A DNA stretch of 64,000 nt from Limnanthes douglasii subsp. nivea (GCA_036936605.1 JAUPFV010000001.1:209295138-209359137), one strand, 5' to 3'. Counted from the stretch's first letter, positions 11,681 to 24,281 are shown. The notes: a model not told the origin generated them from the letters alone. Translations and numbers: made by a program.

Positions 11681-12332
11681 AAAATAAACAAATAAGAGGA
11701 TAAATTCTATGACTCATGGAATACGTGTAAACTTTTTCTTTATTATGTTATAACAAATTATGACTTTAGATATTATTTACCGAATAAAACAAAAGATTCT
11801 TATTTACAAAATAAATTCTAGAGATTAGTGTTTGTTTTTTCATATTTTTCTTATTACTTAAGGTTTACTTTATATCAAATTTTAGATTGTATACTGAATT
11901 ACAGTTTTTTACTATATTTTACAGATAAAAGAAAACTTATAATTATATGGAAATTACTAGATGTACGTGTTGTAACAGTCATGGTTTTCATGATATATAT
12001 ATGTCAAACTAACATTTTAACCAAAATAATAATAATTACCTTTTATTAAATTTAATAATATAACTATTGGATTGACTATACTATATCTACCTAAAAACAA
12101 TTTATATATGCCCAAAATATGCAATTATCAAGGTTTGATTATTTTTTTACCAAATATATTTTTAAACTTTATTTCAAATAATAAGACTGTCATTAGGGAA
12201 AAAAAATATTAAGTGTATTCTAAGTTCACCCAAAATCCAAAATAATCTAATTTATTGGTCTCACTAGCAAAAAACACTTTCATTTAATAAATCAAACCTC
12301 ATATTGCTATAAATTTTTGAAGTTCTTGAAAA

Positions 12333-12392
12333 TCTTGTAGAACATTCAAACATCTTGAAGAACATTCAAACATCTTGAAGAACATTCAAACT
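12333..12392. repeat. 20-bp minisatellite, three units
   Basis: The unit acattcaaacatcttgaaga is repeated head to tail, with the last copy diverging into ctctcttaaa. It lies upstream of the F-box gene. Confidence 0.85.
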
Positions 12393-12986
12393 CTCTTAAA
12401 AAATCTTTCAACTTCTTCTAACAAGAACACAAAATTAAACATTTAAAAAAATAGGTTTTTAAAACAAAATTTAAATTTTTTTAAAAAAACTTTATCACAT
12501 AAATAATTAACACGTAAAATATGTTAAAACTTCAACAATTTTTTGTAAAAAAACAATTTTTCGGAACACTGTTTTTTTAAATATAAGCTAATTTTAAATT
12601 AAAAAATTAAAGTTGTGCACCATCGATCTGACCATTTTCCAGCCGATTCTGCAAGGAAAATGACCGAAATCAACCTCCAAACACCACCAAAACCAACTAT
12701 AAACCTCTAAATTCGAACCTAGTTCCTAAATCCTAAATCTAACTCATCAAGTTCACTCAAAAACCAATATAAATCAATAAAATTCAACCTAAAATCAACC
12801 AACAATCAAATATTGAAAAAGAGGATAAGTGAGACATAAGTGAGGGTGAACTCCAACTTTGGTATAAAAAGATATATTTTTGGTATGTATAGTGTGACCC
12901 ATAACTATATAGAGTACTAACAAATGATATCTAAAAATATTTATTACGAAATAATAAATATGATAACTGTTCATAAATACTAAAAC

Positions 12987-12988
<2 letters not shown>

Positions 12989-13022
<34 letters not shown>
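12989..13022. repeat. (TA)n microsatellite
   Basis: About 17 uninterrupted TA dinucleotides. A similar run occurs at 60270-60316 and a short one near 34460. Confidence 0.95.
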
Positions 13023-13026
<4 letters not shown>

Positions 13027-13271
13027 GATGCCTTCTCAAAAGATTCGGAGTGCTTCAATTAATAATTTTCTTCGAATTTTTTTATCAATAGCAGACCGGA
13101 TTGAATTGGTGGAGTGATGACTACTTAAACATTGGTCATCATAGACTTTAAACACTCTCACTTTAAAATACTTGTGAAATAACTAAGGGTTGTTTAAACA
13201 TTAGCCACCAAAATTGAAAAAAACCATAAAACAATGCAGGAGTTATGCATAATAAAACTACCCATTAAAAC

Positions 13272-13390
13272 ATACGAAATGCCTTGGCCATCCAAGGACT
13301 TTTGAATTTTCAAAACAAGAAAGGTTTATCTGGATAAGGACCGGACATGGTTACAAAAAATGCCTTGGCCATCCAAGGACTTTGGTTCAA
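13272..13390. repeat. Tandem hairpin repeat at the 3' end of an antisense ORF
   Basis: The string aaatgccttggccatccaag occurs at about 13277 and again at about 13359 (period about 82 bp). CCTTGG and CCAAGG around CCAT form a perfect stem. Diverged versions occur at about 24165 and 24229 in the equivalent position of another element. The repeats sit next to the antisense ORF stop at 13422. Confidence 0.75.
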
Positions 13391-13421
13391 TCACAATAAA
13401 ATTAATAAGATAAGTGATACT

Positions 13422-16378
13422 CTAAGACTGAGATTTTGTAGATGGCTCAGCCTCACTTGGTTTCTTCTTCTTTGGGTCGTCATCCGGACTCTCTCCAGTC
13501 TTTTCTTCTTCATCGGTGGTGTCATCCCAGCCACTGGAGTAGCCAAGCTTATCACCATCAGACATAGTATGGTGGGGAAGGTCTTCGTACTCTACAAATC
13601 TCCATAAATCTCCCAATGTCCTCTTCAGAAATTTTTCATGAAAACGCAGGACCATATCTGACTTGACTTCAGCATACCTTTCCTCCTGAGAATCTATAAC
13701 CTCATTGGTATAAGCATCAATCCTAGCATGGATTGTCTTCTCTTGCTCCCTTAACAAGTCAGTATTTTCTTGCTCGGCCTTGGACACACTGTTTTCAAGA
13801 GAGATCTTGTCATTAGTTAAGGCCTGAATGACGCTATCTTTGGCCTTCACCTCCTCTTTTGAAGAAAAAAGGTCTTTTACCAGATCGGATTGCTTTAATT
13901 AGAGTTCTTTGACAGCTTCTTCCGAAGTGGCCAACCTTTTGACCAAGTCCTCCTGGCGTTTCTTCAACTCCTCATTCTCTTTCCTCAATGCCTCAGTATT
14001 TTGGTTGGCACTAAGAAGATCGCTAGATAGTTTCTCTTTGTCAGAGTTGAGGGTATTGATGATGGCTAACTGATTTCGTACTTGCTTCTCCAAAATAAGC
14101 ACTGGCTGGACATTGCTCAGTATAGAATGAGCGATGACATCTCTTTCACTTGAGACAGAAAAAGACTTACCGTTGAATGTGACGGTGTTCGAAGAACTTG
14201 GAGGAAGGTAGGGCCCAGCAAAATCATCTCTGGGGAGGTTTTCAAAGTAGAGACAAATCCCCTCAAGCCCAGTGATGTCGACACCATCAATACTGATATC
14301 CCCTCCTACACCCTCTCCGGTTTGAAAGTCACCGGGGATCTCTTCTGCTTGAGTAGGATCAGTAGGGTTAACTGGAGGTAGTGGCTCCGTAGCCCGGAGA
14401 GAAACCTCATCTCCCTCAGAAGTTTTCTTTTTCTTGGCATCCCGGTCTCCACCTTTTGCTCCCCATTTTCTGTCCTTTTTGGGGACCTTTTGAGGTTTTG
14501 GAGACCCAACTACTTCCTTGGTGCTCTCGTGTTCCACCACTTGTAGGAAGGCATCATCGATCTTCCCTTGACCTTGTCCCTCTGGGTTTGTTGGGACAAC
14601 TTCCTCCACCTCGGTAGAATTGGCCTCTACCACACCTTGCTTGGCCTTAACTTTTTTGCCCTTCATCTTGCTTGGAGCTTTAGCTCTGCCCGGCAAGACC
14701 AATTTCCCATCCTTTCCATCTGTCTTCCGGAGAATCACTCCCGGAGGGGGTGGAGTGGTTAGTTCCTCCCAAGACAGACCCTCTGGTCGGTTGTATTCCA
14801 AAGATAGGATCTGGTAAGATTGCTTCCGGTAAAGCAGTTGTGGAAGCGATTTCCCCATATTTCAGCAGCTCAAGCATTTAGCTTGGCACAGGTAGTCTGC
14901 CCAACCTCTAAGTAATCGCTGAAGTCCTTGGGCAGCACTACCAAAAAGCAAAAAAAGAAGAATTAGATAAAATGTTTGGTATAAGTAAAAGTAGAAGTAT
15001 GTGGTGAGATTGTTAAGATCACTACGCCATCTGATGGTAAGCATGCTTGGGTTGACACCAGCTTTAATTTTCTTCCCATTCTCCCAGGCACCGCTGACGA
15101 ATAGAAATTGAGTCTTCCAGCTTTTCTCTGACTCGAGTAAGTCATCCACCATCTTGTAGTCGTCACTCATGTTGAAGTGATAGAAAAGGATGGCATGATT
15201 TCTGCAGAGGCTTGCTACAGCAGCAAATTGCTCCATCGGAAGAGGAATTCCGGAGAGCCTTGAAGCCATGATACATGCCATAAGGGTGAACCATGCATTA
15301 TGGCTTAGTTGACTTGGGCACAACTTTATCAGATGGAAATATCTGACTATTTCTGGGTCCAAGAGAAACCTAAGTCCCCATTTGAATAACTCAGTATAGA
15401 AGACAATCTCTTTGAGCTTACAGTCCATGGGCGTCTCCGGATCAATTGGAATCCTTACTTTAACATTGTCCGAAACCCCCCACTCCGTCCTCATCCGGCC
15501 AAGTTCAACTGTGTGAATAAAAGCGTAATTGATCTTCTGCATGGCCAGCAGATATTTAACACCTACCTTGTGGAAACAAGGCCCCACTTTTCCCACAAGG
15601 CACTCCGGCAGGTCCGGATGCTTTAAACATAATTTTTCCTTGCCTTTGCTCTTCCTAGTGATGGTAGTTTCCCTTGTTTGCCCGGAGACATCAGTCTCAA
15701 AAGGGGCTTCTTCGATGATGTCCTCCATTACATCCTCCATTATCATGGAGGGATTGTCAGCTGTTCTAGGAAGAGAAGAGCTAGTGGTTGGCTCCATACG
15801 CCCTCCGGATTGTTGAGCGTCTTTTCCCTCTTGTGATCTAGAGTCCGGCTGGGGCTCGGACCCGGAAATCTCTTTTCGAAGGCTTGAACTGCTTGCCTAC
15901 GGACCGGACAGTTTGTCCTTGGAAATTTTTATGGGTGCTTCTGACCCTGCAGTTTTACTTTTTGCCCTGGATTTTGAAGGCGTGGCTTTTGGTTCAAGCT
16001 GTGTACCAGCAGCCCTCTCTTTTACCAGACGACCTCTTCGTCTATCTACCAGCTTCTCCGGGGATATGCGACATCTGACCCCATAGCAATGAATGGAGTT
16101 GTAACTACCTGTTCTGGTTCAACAACAGTCTCTGACTCTTATACCGATGAGCCTGAGGCGATTGGAGAAAGAATGGGCTGGAATAACCTTCTGGGTATAG
16201 AACTTTTGGCAGAAGATTAACCCTGATCACGCTCCGAGCTTGGTATATCAGGGTTGTCAACAAGAGAAACAGGGAGGCCCGCAGCAATGCGCTTTTCTCT
16301 CTCGACTTTTTGAGCTTTTTCTAACTCCGATAAGTTGAGCCACCCACCTTTTACTAAGGCGTTTCTTGCTGTGAACAT
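13422..16378 (-). pseudogene. Antisense ORF of a gypsy element (Transposase_28-like, coiled coil)
   Basis: This is the best-preserved antisense ORF in the window. It starts at the ATG ending at 16378 (MFTARNALVKGGWLNLSELE). A disordered region follows, then a conserved core at about 15700-15040 with VGVKYLLAMQ, RYFHLIKLCPSQLSHNAW and GIPLPMEQFAAVASL, which resembles the plant 'putative gypsy-type transposon' (Transposase_28) family. An intron is likely at 14938-15025 (donor GTAGTG, acceptor GGTAG). The later part (14858-13899 and 13850-13422) is Lys/Pro-rich, then a long coiled coil, and ends with a tail rich in Asp, Glu and Lys. A stop/frameshift near 14860-14875 and another near 13890 break it. 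The partner pol that should lie to the left is missing, so the element is 5'-truncated. No function is known for such ORFs. Confidence 0.75.
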
Positions 16379-16800
16379 AAACTCACAACCAAAAGAAGGA
16401 TTCTTCGAGAGGTGAAAACTTAGAAATTTAACAGTGCAGAGATAATGAAGATTGTAAAACAGTGAAAGTAGACTAATTTATAGTAAAGGAACAAAAGAAG
16501 CTTCGTTACCTAGGAGAATTCGAAAGTGTAAAAGTAATTATTAAAGACGGCGCTGATGTCACCCACGTTAATTGAAGAAGTTACTTTTTTGGAGCAAGTG
16601 GGAGCGCCATTCTAGGAGAAAAACGGTCGGTGTGGCGAATCAGAGAAGGACATGTGACCCACGATCTCTGGTAAAATCGTTCAGTTTCTGAGAGTTTTAT
16701 CAGTCCGGGTAAAGTCGTTACACAATTTGAAATCTGTTTGGACACAGTTACGAGTGTACATGGACTATTTTTTAGGTCTTGCCAAAGGCGTTCAAACACA

Positions 16801-17170
16801 ACCTAAAAAAGGGGCTACTGATGAGTCCGGATTTTATCACCACTCACTATGGGGACCGGACAGGGGCAATTCGGACAAGATCCACCCATTGAATCATCCA
16901 ACTGAACTAATGTATTAAAAACTTAATCACTTCATGACTAAGCTAATTACCTACTTGCTTAAAGGTTAGTGGGTCTTAGAACTCGACTCGTATCCATAAG
17001 TTGACCCGAAAGCCCATGTGGCCCACAATTAAGGGTATAAATACCCAACCACTTTCATTAATGAGGGTAATGAAAATTAAATACAACCAGGCAGCTCAAG
17101 TCTCTCACTACAATCTCTCCAAACATTAAATACCTTTGAAACACCACAAAACTCTGGACAAAATTACCAT
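16801..17170 (+). mobile_element. Polypurine tract and 3' LTR of the truncated gypsy element
   Basis: A polypurine tract (aaaaaaggggc, 16805-16815) precedes TGATGAGTCCGG at 16819, taken as the LTR start. The LTR contains a TATA box (gggtataaataccc near 17031) and ctctcactac about 70 bp further on, where transcription would start. The right end is not sharply defined; AT-rich repeats begin at about 17190. No matching 5' LTR was found. Confidence 0.65.
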
Positions 17171-17199
17171 CAACCGATAATAAACCACACCAACAATAA

Positions 17200-17645
17200 T
17201 AATATTCGAAATGTAATATTAAAATTATAAAAATATAACTTGTAATCTTTTACTATGATAAAATCTGATTTTGGTTTAAAAAATAATAACAAACACTTGT
17301 AATATTTAAAACCAAATCAAAATAGTAATCAAAATGTAATATTAAAATTATAACCATAAAATTTGTAATATTTTAACATGATAAGATATAGTTTTGGTTT
17401 GTAACATAATATCATCACTACTAATATTGGATCCCAAAACATAATAATAATATTCAAAATGTAATAATAACATAAGTAATATTTAAAATTTTGGATTATA
17501 TAATAATTACAACACTTGACATATTAATAACCAAAACAAATTAATACTAACCAAAATGTAATAATAATTTTATAATCATATACAATATCTCAATATTTTT
17601 TAAATATAACTTAAAATATGATTTTGGTTATAAAATAATTAAAAC
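17200..17645. repeat. Diverged AT-rich tandem repeats (about 95-126 bp period)
   Basis: About four degenerate units contain 'aaatgtaatattaaaattat' and 'gatttggttt'-like motifs, recurring near 17207, 17333, 17457 and 17552. No coding potential was seen. The array leads directly into the GCGGTT-rich patch. Confidence 0.6.
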
Positions 17646-17664
17646 ACTTATATATTTACAAATA

Positions 17665-17762
17665 AACCGCGGTTTGCGGTGCGAACGGTTTGCGGTCCTG
17701 GCGGTTTACTCCTTATGCGGTTCTGGCGGTTCTAACGTTTTGAAGTTCTGACGGTTTGCAGT
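17665..17762. repeat. GCGGTT-type short-motif array
   Basis: Within about 100 bp the motif gcggttt/gcggttc recurs (cggtttgcggt, gcggtttactc, gcggttctggcggttc) in otherwise AT-rich DNA. Clusters like this are often subterminal binding-site arrays of DNA transposons, but no TIR pair was identified here. Confidence 0.55.
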
Positions 17763-19310
17763 TATAATGTATTTTGATTTTAAAATATTATATTATCGAA
17801 AATATTTTTATGATTGTATGTGTTAACTAAACCGAAATCTAATAATCAAAACAGGTATATCGTAAACCAAATAATTGAATTGAATAAAAGAAACAATTTT
17901 CATTTATATTATATCTAATTTTATAGTTAGATATTTTAGATATTTTCGTTAATATTATATAGATATTAGATAATATATACCTATAGACATCATTGTAATT
18001 TAATTTTAAAATATTATATTATTTAAAATATTTATACGACTATAAAAAAATAATTTTTAAAATTCTATAATTAAGATATATATCGTAAACAAAATACTTG
18101 TAATATTATTTTGATATTATCGAAGAAACTTGTATCGAAAATCGAAGAATTATTGAAAATATTAAATTTAAGTATTAAAATATATATAAATAATTAATTT
18201 TATATCATAAATAGATAGTATGTAATTATAAATAAATAATTAACCATAATTTATATACATTATAAATTAAACTTACTTTAATTTATAGTTCTTTTAGTTT
18301 TTCTTAAAGTTACCGGATTTTGAGTCCGGATATCTGATTTTTTTTCGAATTTTTTAGTGGATCTCCCCTATAAATAGAGGAGCCCCCAACTAAAAACTCA
18401 CCATCTCTCAAATCTACTCTACATCTCTCTAAATCTCCTTACTAGTTCTAGAAATTTTATAAAAATATACTTTCTTATTTTACATATTGTAGTTCTACTT
18501 TCAGAATAGTTCGATTTTTTTTCGTAAAATAGTTATTATTAGATGTTATTAGTTGTTATTTGCGATCATCCCAGTGGAAGTTTTTGGCTTCAACAGGTTA
18601 GGTCAAGCAACCAAGAAAACTGAGTTTTCAGAATTTTCTTCCTTTATGATCTCTCCTCCACCCGAGAGGGATCCGGTCACACGGCGCGTCAAATCCTTAA
18701 AGAAGTTTGTAACATCTTGAAAATTTTAATGTATCTGGGAAGAAATTTGTTGAGCCAAGTTAAGGAACTTCTCATGAATTCCATAAAGAAGGCCATGCGC
18801 ATGACTTGGTCGTCTCATGTGATTAAAGGAAACTATCAAATAACAATTTAAATACCCTATTCAAGATAAAGAAACAAATAAAAGAAAGCATAATAAAATG
18901 AAACACACAAGACGATATTTAACGCGTTTCGTATTGTGAATAAATACTACAACTATGGGAAACAAACACTTTTTTTATTTAAAAATAGGTTACAAAAAAA
19001 ACTCTCAACAAATCTTCGAAATTTTATGTCAACCGTTAGAGTTTCGTATTGGAATTAATTCATTGATCGACTAATAAAGAGTTTCAATTGTTCTTTCCTA
19101 TACATGTAACATCAGATCCAAAACTCATGTAGTCATACGATTATACGTCTGTTGACGAGTTACATCTAGTCTACGCATAATAATTCTATACCTAGGATTA
19201 TATTAAATCAAGTCTTTATTGCATCCAATTGTATAATATTTAGAGAAAATTTCACCAATATCCTAGACTTGCACGAGTCTCGTGCAGTTCATGAGCTTTG
19301 AAATCGGAAA
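17763..19310. other. Unassigned AT-rich sequence, possible transposon and LTR remnants
   Basis: No gene was seen. A TATA-like cctataaatagaggag at about 18367 with C/T-rich ctctctaaatctcc downstream looks like a transposon or LTR promoter. At about 18890-18960 the string 'gatatttaacgcgtttcgta' resembles a conserved patch of copia LTRs and may be the LTR end of the minus-strand copia remnant that starts at 19320. Confidence 0.4.
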
Positions 19311-19319
19311 TACGTTGGT

Positions 19320-20440
19320 GAGAGCATCCAAAGAGTTTTCTTTGCTAGAGATCTTAGCCATCTTTACTTGCTCATTCTCCACCGTATCTCGGATTAGTGC
19401 AGCTTAATATCTACATGTTTACTTTGCTCATGTAACTTCAAGTTTCTCATTAAATGAATAGCACTAGTATCGCCACATAACATAACCAAATCTTCTTCCA
19501 TACCAATAAATTCACTTAACAATCCCTTAAGCCAAATAACTTACTTAAAATATTTTGTGGAAGCTAGATACTTGTCTTTCCTAGATGATATCACAAAGAT
19601 TTTTTGTATATAAGACTTATAACTAACAGTCCTCCAAGAACGATAAATAGATAACCCAAAATAGATTTCATTATGTCAAGGCAGCCAGCAGAATCGAAGT
19701 CTACATACACTTGCAACATTACATGACTTGTATCCTTCTTATTAAAACACAAACCTAAACTTGTCAAGCCTTTCAAGTATTTCATGAGCCACTTGAGTGC
19801 ATTCCAATGTGGTTTCCCCAAATTCTACATGAATCTTCTTTAAACACTTAAAGTGTAGGGAAAATCATTTCTCTTGCAAATCATATCATACATAATTCTA
19901 CAATAATATTGTCATAAGGTATCACAATCATATACCTCTAACCAGTTTTCCTTCAGATATCAAGAACTTTGTAGGGAGCTTCTGTATATATTCTTCTTCA
20001 TATAAGAGTAAATAACCCTTAGACCCGTTACTCTTGATCTCAATACCAAGTATCCTCTTAGCCTTTCCCAAACCCTTCTTTTCAAACTCTTATTTTAGAT
20101 GAGTCTTTACTGCTTTAATCTTCCTAATATCTTGTCCAACTATTACTATGCCATCCACAAACACCAATAATTGGACTTGCCTCTTCATACGTGTCTCCTC
20201 ATTCCAATGTACATAGTTGTTATGGTAGCTAAAAATATAGTTAATAGATGATATAACAGAAAACAATCTTCTATACTATTTCCTTCATTACTGTTTCAAT
20301 TTAAAAATAGGTCTTTTAAAAAATATACGTAACCATACTTCCCTGCTTCAAACTCTTTCAATTGACATGTGTAAATTTTCTCTTGAAATTCACAAATGCA
20401 AGAAAGAAATAATAATATCCATTTGGTGTAACTCAAAATG
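19320..20440 (-). pseudogene. Ty1/copia RT-RNase H remnant
   Basis: Minus-strand translation shows an RT catalytic-region relic near 20170-20110 (VDGIVIVGQDI where YVDDMIVAG is typical), then KKGLGKAKRILGIEI. An RNase H piece at 19591-19821 contains HWNALKWLMKYLKG and a VDFDSAG version of the D-x-D motif. A last segment near 19320-19520 corresponds to the RNase H end. Stops and frameshifts are frequent. It is related to, but clearly more diverged than, the copia remnant in the duplicated block. The neighbouring gypsy pol begins at its right border. Confidence 0.75.
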
Positions 20441-20454
20441 AGATAGATAATCCA

Positions 20455-23400
20455 AGGGAGGTTCTTAGTGCTATAATACCTATGAGGAGTTTGAGATCCA
20501 TTCCATTACAGAAGGCAAGACTGTCAAGATTGGAACCAAGTTGTCATCAGATTTGAGAGAAAAAATATTATCTTTCCTATCTAGCAATTTACATGTTTTT
20601 ACATGGAGCAATGCTGATGTAACTGGAGTTCTAGCTGAAGTGATATGCCATAAGCTATCAGTCTGATCTGATGTTGGACCAGTAGTTCAGAGAAGAATGA
20701 CATTTTCCATAGAAAAATACGATGTGATAGTACAAGAAGTTGATAGGTTAACCAAGATGGGCCATATAAAAGAATCTCAATATCCGTTATGGACATCAAA
20801 TCCCATTTTGGTCAAGAAAAAGAATGGAAAATGGCGTATGTGCATTGACTTCACTGATTTTAATAGAGTATGTCCTAAAGATCTGTTCCCAGTGCCTCGA
20901 ATTAATCAGTTGGTAGATTCTACATAAGGCAACAAACTTTTATCCTTTGTGGATGCCTTTTTCACGGTATAATCAGATTCATGTAGATCCGAACGATCAA
21001 GATCATATAACCTTCATTACTGATAGAGGGCCCTATCTCTACAAAGTAACGTCATTTGGGTTGAAATATGTTGGGGCTACTTATCATAGGTTAGTGAATA
21101 AAACCTTTGCTAATGAGATTGACAAGAATATGGAAGTGTATATAGGTGACATGATAGTAGTATTGAGGAAGATGAACACATATCCGATCTTCAACAAACT
21201 TTTTCTCACTTAGAAGCCATAAATTTGAAATTAAATCCGGAGAAATATATCTTTGGGGTTCGGTGCGAGAAGTTTCGAGGGTATGTTATAAGTGAAAAAG
21301 GAATTCAACCTGATCCTGATCAGCTTAGTGCCCTATTGGCTATGGATTCTCCTCGGAAAACTAAAGAAGTCCAAAGACTAATCGGTCGGTTGGCTACGTT
21401 AAATAGGTTTATCTCAAGATCATCAGATAAATGTGCTCAGTTTTTTTCAGGTGTTAAGAAATGCAAAATACTTTTAATTGGTCTCCACAATGTGATCAAT
21501 CCTTCCTTGAAATAAAAAAAAATTCTTCACCTAAGATGTTCTTCAAACTAATTCAGAGGGATAACCTTTATATGTACTCAGCCGTGTTAGAGTATGCAGT
21601 GAGTGCTGTGTTAGTAAGAGAGATGGATAATTATCCCCGTCCGGTGTATTACATAAGCAGGAGTATGCTTTAAGCAGAAAAGAGATATTTGAAGTTGGAG
21701 AAGCTGGCTTTGGCATTGGTAATAGAAACAAGAAAGACGAGGCTATACTTTCAAGAACATTCAATTATTGTGTGAACGTATTTTCCTTTGAACAATGTTT
21801 TACAAAAGGTTGATATATCAAGCAGAATGACCAAGTGGTCATATGAGCTAGGTGATTATGGTATTATTTTTGCACCTCGAACTGCGATCAAGGCTCAAGC
21901 TATGGCTGATTTCTTGGTAGAATTTCATGCTAAAAGGACTTATGACTAAAGGCGGGATAACCAGTCTAAGAAAAAATGGGTGATCCAAACAGATGGTGGG
22001 GCTAGTACAATGAGTTATGGAGCCGCAATTTATCTGACTTCCCTCTATGGTAATACTGTGTATCAAGCTATATGTTTCGGTTTCAGGGCTTTGAATAATG
22101 AGTCTGGAATATGAAGCAACCATTGTTGATATACGGTTAACTTGGATATATGGGGCAAATATGGTTAGGTTGATAAGTGACTCTCAACTACTTATCTATT
22201 AGGCTCAAGGACAATTCAAATCGAAAAAAGAACAACTGATGAGATATATGCTAGTGCTAAAAGACGTTGTTGCAGGCTTTAAAAGTATCTGATACGAACA
22301 TGCCCCTAGATCAGAGAATACTATGGCAGAATCTTTAGCTACCATAACCTATTCAGAAGCCTACCCATGGATTCTGATGCAAGAATGTCCCTCCATAGGC
22401 TCAAATCATGAGAAATATAAAGATGATGAAGAAAACATAACTATATTTTTTCATACAACTCTAAGACTAGAGGTATGAAATCTTTCAATATATTTCTGAT
22501 GGAGTTTTACCTCCGGATAAAGCCTTGGCTAAGAAGATTAAGTATAAAGTTCGTGTGTTTCTGGTATTAAGGGAGGTTATTTATAAAAAAATCCTTCAGC
22601 AGACCCCTCTCGTGCTACTTAGGATTTTAATAATCACAAATTTTTCTATCTCAACTACATGATGGAGAGGGCTCTGCACATTGTGGCTTTAAGGCATTAA
22701 CCAGTAGAGTTCCATTAGCAGGATACTATTGGCCTACTATAATGACAGATGCTAAAGATATGGTCAGAAGGCGTGATCTTTGCCAACAATATGGAAATGA
22801 ATTCCATGTACCAATAATGCCTATGGAGTCAATATCTGAACCATTACCTTTTGCCATATGGGATTTGGATTTGGTTGGACCTCTTCCAATGGCATCTAGA
22901 GGATTCTGAACAATAATAGTGGTAATATATTACTTTTCGAAATGGATAGAGGTTGCTCAATTAGTGGGAACTAGTTCAAAATAAGTCATCAAATTTATCT
23001 TATCTAACATTTGTTGTCGATTTAAAATTCTCCAATGTATTACTATAGACAATGGGCCACAATTTGATAATAAGGATATGGAGACGTTTTGCACTTCTAT
23101 AGGAATTCAACATTGTTTCTCTTCTCATTTTCATCCTCAGTCTAATTGGCTAGTTGAAGTTGCTAATCGGACCATCCTAACGAGGCTTAAAAAGAATTTG
23201 GAAGGGGTTGCAGGAAAATGCCCAAGTTATTTCAAGAGGTATTATGGGCCTACCGAACTACTCCACGAACAACTACCCAAGAATCTCCTTTTACCCTTGT
23301 TTATAACATAGATGCGATCACGCACATGGAAGCAATGTTACCATATTTTACGAATATAAAATTATACCAAAGAAGCCAATGAAGTGACAGTAAAGAGTCA

Positions 23401-23679
23401 GTTGGATCTGATTGAAGAAAAAAGAGTAAAAACACATTTAAGAACTATGCATTATCAAGGCTTGATGAGAAGCAGGTATGCATCTAAAGTAAAAAAGAAG
23501 ATATTTTCAAGTAGGTAATAAAGTGGTAAGAAAAGTTTTCTTACACACTAGAAATTGGTTCCAAACTGGGAAGGACATACGTTGTCAGTGAAAAAATCAA
23601 GCAAGGGACTTATATGTTTTTGGATAAAGAATGAGACCTGTTGAAGAATTCTTGGAACATCGAACATCTCAGGTTGTAA
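20455..23679 (+). pseudogene. Ty3/gypsy pol (RT-RNase H-integrase), degenerate
   Basis: Reading rightward, the linker before RT (KIGTKLSSDLREK, HVFTWSNADVTG) starts near 20510. RT follows at about 20690-21300 with DRLTKMGHIKESQYPLW, KKKNGKWRMCIDFTDFN and CPKD. The catalytic YVDD box is YIGDM (about 21139), so a catalytic Asp is lost. The RT thumb/connection contains IGRLATLNRFIS. RNase H starts near 21980 (VIQTDGGAS). Integrase follows, with an FHPQSN motif near 23130, and pol ends HLRL-stop at 23677-23679. Many stops and frameshifts are present. Gag and protease are absent because the element abuts a copia remnant at 20440. Its order pol, hairpin repeats, antisense ORF (24282-25671), LTR fits a Tat-type element. 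Confidence 0.85.
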
Positions 23680-23844
23680 TTAGAGTAAGATTATATTGTA
23701 AATATTTACTTTGTCATATATCAGTGTAAATATTTGGGGCATACTCTCCTACCCTGGTAGCTCGGGGAGGTTTTAATGAGGTGTCCGGTTTTAAATCAAT
23801 AAATACTTTATGACTTCTTTAAATAATTTTGTTTAACACGAAGA

Positions 23845-24270
23845 GATAGAATCTATTAAACACCTCCATAATTCAAATGAAATATATTTGAAATGATTGG
23901 ATCTATTAAATACCTCCATCATTCAAATGAATTATCTTTAAAATGATCATATTTATTCAACACTTCCATCATTCAAATAAATTATCTTTGAGATGATCAT
24001 ACTTATTAAATACTTTTTTCGATAAATCCGATGAGTTAAAGATTTGTTAAACAAATCAAAAGAATTAAACACTAGTTAAAGATAAGTATAAGAAGAAAGG
24101 ATATATACAATGAGAAATTTAATATTAAGTGTTGATTAGAAGAAATCTTATCCATCCTTTAACAAAATGCATTGGCCATCCAAAGACTTTAGTTTTAAAT
24201 AAAGTAATTTGATATGATATTAAACAAAATGCCTTGGACATCCAAGGACTTTAGTCTTAAAAAACAACAA
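23845..24270. repeat. Tandem repeats with hairpin potential between pol and the antisense ORF
   Basis: Three units of about 60 bp (23850-24030) carry 'cctccatcattcaaatga' followed by atttgaaatgat or a variant. ATCATTCAAAT and ATTTGAAATGAT are inverted repeats. Further right, gccttgg(c/a)catccaagg-like hairpins occur at about 24165 and 24229, matching those at 13272-13390. The repeats end just before the antisense ORF stop at 24282. Confidence 0.7.
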
Positions 24271-24281
24271 ACATAACAACC

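Larger units (their letters stand above)
11690..13255. other. AT-rich upstream region of the F-box gene
   Basis: No convincing gene was found. The region is very AT-rich with long A and T runs. It contains a short minisatellite (12333-12392), a TA microsatellite (12989-13022) and, near 13117-13200, two diverged copies of an 'aaacattggtcatca'-like motif that may belong to the 5' edge of the truncated gypsy element to the right. Confidence 0.5.

Noticed and set aside
12989..13022. TA run considered as part of a CRISPR-like or promoter array
   Set aside because: It is a plain dinucleotide microsatellite; there are no spacers and this is plant nuclear DNA.
17665..17762. GCGGTT cluster considered as an interstitial telomere repeat
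   Set aside because: The plant telomere unit is TTTAGGG; this motif and its irregular spacing do not match.
18367..18440. TATA box with C/T-rich leader as the promoter of a host gene
   Set aside because: No coding region follows. It resembles transposon or LTR promoters elsewhere in the window.
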